Part shown: one piece after another, positions 5,316-6,489 of the stretch | Layout of the letters: every line of letters begins with the position of its first letter | Numbering within the stretch: the first letter of the stretch is position 1 | Origin: a bacterium | Lineage (GTDB): Bacteria > Patescibacteriota > Minisyncoccia > Phycocordibacterales > Phycocordibacteraceae | Direction of reading: 5' to 3' | Length of the DNA: 6,489 bases | NCBI GenBank assembly: GCA_021781935.1 | Contig: JAJXVW010000030.1 | Span: 1 to 6,489 of the forward strand | The notes under the pieces: model-generated | What the model saw: the letters and a program-made list of their open reading frames with translations, nothing else | What the model was told of the DNA's origin: nothing | The model's database searches: none | Made by a program: the position numbers and the translations under genes

Positions 5316-5626
5316 ATGCACACGCAAAAGCTGGGAAATGCGGCTGGCTGGCTCAAGCAGCCGTGTGACATCGACGGCATCCTGAAGCTCCCGGGCGACA
5401 TCGTGCACGCGGCGCGCTTGACGTACGCTTCGAGCGATTCATGTCGCTCAACGCGCCACGCTGGTGGGGTCTTCCGATACCGAAGGACCACGACACGGTC
5501 ACCTTCGTCCGCGAGAAGACGCCTCCTCCGGCGCCGATCCCTGTTCCCGAGCTCAATGACGTCGTTGTTGCGCTCGGATGGAGCGAAAGTGGTCTGAGGT
5601 ACGAAACTCGATTCCGTGTCATCTGA
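5316..5626 (+). pseudogene. Small uncharacterised gene with a reading-frame break in the middle
   Basis: An ATG at 5316, preceded by GGAG at 5304-5307 (eight bases away), opens a frame reading MHTQKLGNAAGWLKQ and on to LKLPGDIVHA. Codons up to about 5410 have strongly GC-biased third positions, as in neighbouring genes. From about 5410 this frame loses that bias and turns into arginine/serine-rich translation ending at 5597. The frame one base back becomes coding-like instead, reading ALDVRFERFMSLNAPRWWG, a proline-rich PPPAPIPVPE segment and a C-terminus ending ETRFRVI, with a TGA at 5624-5626. Joined, the two parts would give about 103 residues. No slippery heptamer is visible, so a one-base deletion or an assembly error is more likely than programmed frameshifting. 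Alternatively only 5441-5626 (61 residues from ATG) is translated, but it lacks a ribosome binding site. No family recognised. A strong terminator follows 20 bp downstream. Confidence 0.55.
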
Positions 5627-5645
5627 CCAACCGTTCCTTCACTAC

Positions 5646-5689
5646 CGCCCCGGGCGACGCGCGACGCGTCGCCCGGGGCGAATCTTTTT
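5646..5689 (+). terminator. Rho-independent terminator of the frame-broken gene
   Basis: Bases 5646-5660 pair perfectly with 5666-5680 (15 bp, almost all GC, loop GCGAC), then AA and TCTTTTT (5683-5689). A very strong plus-strand terminator. It sits between convergent genes; on the minus strand the hairpin would follow the ftsH stop but lacks a downstream U-tract. Confidence 0.9.
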
Positions 5690-5695
5690 ATGCGG

Positions 5696-6489
5696 TTAAT
5701 CGATGCCGTGCGGCTCGTCCGGATCGGGAGCGATCACGACCGGCGGCACACCTTCAATTTCCTCGGGCTTTTTCGGCTCGATGCCGTTTAGGACGAGCAC
5801 CTTCTCGAAATCGTCCCGTTCGAGGGTTTCCTTCTCGATGAGCGCTTTCGCAATCGCATCGAGCGCAGGCCGGTGATCCTCGAGCACCTTGCGCGCGCGC
5901 TTCATCTGCGTGTCGATGATCCGGGACACTTCCGCATCGATCTCCGCGGCGACCCTGTCGGAATACGGCTCGCTGCCCATGCTTCGCTCCCCGAACGCTA
6001 CCGGACCGAGCTTTTCGCTCATGCCGTAGTTCGCGACCATGTTGCGCGCGATATGCGTGATGACCGCAAGATCGTTTGACGGTCCCGTCGTCACGTCGTC
6101 GAAGAGCATCTCCTCCGCCACATAGCCCCCGAGGGTGGCGGCGATGTCGTCATAGAACTGCTTTCTCGATTGCATCTTTTTATCTTCGAAGGGAAGCTTC
6201 AAGGTATACCCTGCAGCGCGGCCGCGGCTTATGATCGACACCTTATGCACCGGATCCGCGAACGGCAGTATCGAGGAAACGAGCGCGTGACCCGCCTCGT
6301 GGTAGGCAGTCAATTCCTTCTCCTTTTTCGTAAGCAAGTGCGATTTTCGCTCCGGGCCGAGCATGACCTTCTCGATCGAGCGGATGAGGTCGTACTGCGT
6401 GATCTCCTTTCGATTCTCGCGCGCGGCAAGTATGGCCGCTTCGTTCATGAGCGAATAGAGCTCAGCGCCCGAGAAACCCGGGGTGCAGA
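5696..6489 (-). CDS. ftsH: ATP-dependent zinc metalloprotease FtsH, C-terminal 263 residues (cut by right window edge)
   Basis: Membrane-anchored AAA+ protease that degrades unneeded or misassembled membrane proteins and short-lived cytosolic regulators. Only the end of the gene is present; the membrane segments, Walker motifs and pore loop lie beyond the window. Visible: the tail of the AAA+ domain TPGFSGAEL and the following helix NEAAILAARENRKEIT; the linker GPERKS; the zinc site HEAGH (encoded at 6301-6287) whose two His bind zinc and Glu is catalytic; DPVHKVSIISRGRAAGYT; and TTGPSNDL, which carries the third zinc ligand Asp. The protein ends shortly after the protease domain with an acidic/proline tail, PDPDEPHGID. 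The frame is intact with no missing catalytic residue. Stop TAA at 5698-5696. Neighbouring terminator at 5646-5689 faces the other way. Confidence 0.97.
   Translation of the reverse strand, partial: CTPGFSGAELYSLMNEAAILAARENRKEITQYDLIRSIEKVMLGPERKSHLLTKKEKELTAYHEAGHALVSSILPFADPVHKVSIISRGRAAGYTLKLPFEDKKMQSRKQFYDDIAATLGGYVAEEMLFDDVTTGPSNDLAVITHIARNMVANYGMSEKLGPVAFGERSMGSEPYSDRVAAEIDAEVSRIIDTQMKRARKVLEDHRPALDAIAKALIEKETLERDDFEKVLVLNGIEPKKPEEIEGVPPVVIAPDPDEPHGID

Noticed and set aside
1..6489. CRISPR array, insertion sequence, prophage or attachment site
   Set aside because: No regularly spaced direct repeats, transposase-like frame, terminal inverted repeats or phage-type genes were seen. Nothing shows integration at the tRNA: the 3' end of the tRNA is not repeated elsewhere in the window as far as I can see by eye.

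Overview
The window looks like a compact, GC-rich bacterial chromosome segment with short intergenic gaps, no operon longer than two genes and no mobile element. The forms of RecG (an insertion ahead of its GTHAL motif) and FtsH (TTGPSNDL metal-ligand motif), plus several tiny membrane proteins without recognisable family, suggest a Patescibacteria/CPR (Parcubacteria-like) genome. That placement is inference from remembered family features, not from a search.

Layout, left to right. (1) 1-268, minus strand: the first 24 codons of a hydrophobic protein leaving the window, preceded by a strong hairpin and by a complete 44-residue single-pass membrane protein. (2) 269-382: a divergent promoter region. 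(3) 383-820, plus: a complete Nudix hydrolase, convergent (21 bp gap) with (4) 842-1990, minus: a 382-residue malic enzyme, preceded on the same strand by (5) 2060-2293: a 77-residue two-pass membrane protein with a TTG start. (6) 2386-4551, plus: RecG, followed by (7) 4628-5071: a 147-residue protein of unknown function, ended by an excellent intrinsic terminator. (8) 5144-5217, minus: a tRNA whose anticodon reads UAU, i.e. an isoleucine tRNA for AUA. (9) 5316-5626, plus: a small unknown gene whose coding signal switches frame in mid-gene, closed by a second excellent terminator. (10) 5696-6489, minus: the C-terminal third of FtsH, running off the right edge.

Functionally the window holds nucleotide clean-up (Nudix), central carbon metabolism (malate to pyruvate), DNA repair and fork remodelling (RecG), membrane proteolysis (FtsH) and decoding (tRNA-Ile). 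There is no sign that these form one pathway.

Two patterns stand out. Four genes (left-edge membrane protein, Nudix, malic enzyme, recG) have a TATACT or TATCAT hexamer ending 6-8 nt before the ATG and no Shine-Dalgarno sequence, so they are probably transcribed as leaderless mRNAs; the four small unknown genes instead have purine-rich ribosome binding sites. The AUA-reading tRNA carries a genuine UAU anticodon rather than the usual CAU that needs lysidine modification. I found no CRISPR array, transposon, phage gene or clearly new multi-gene system.
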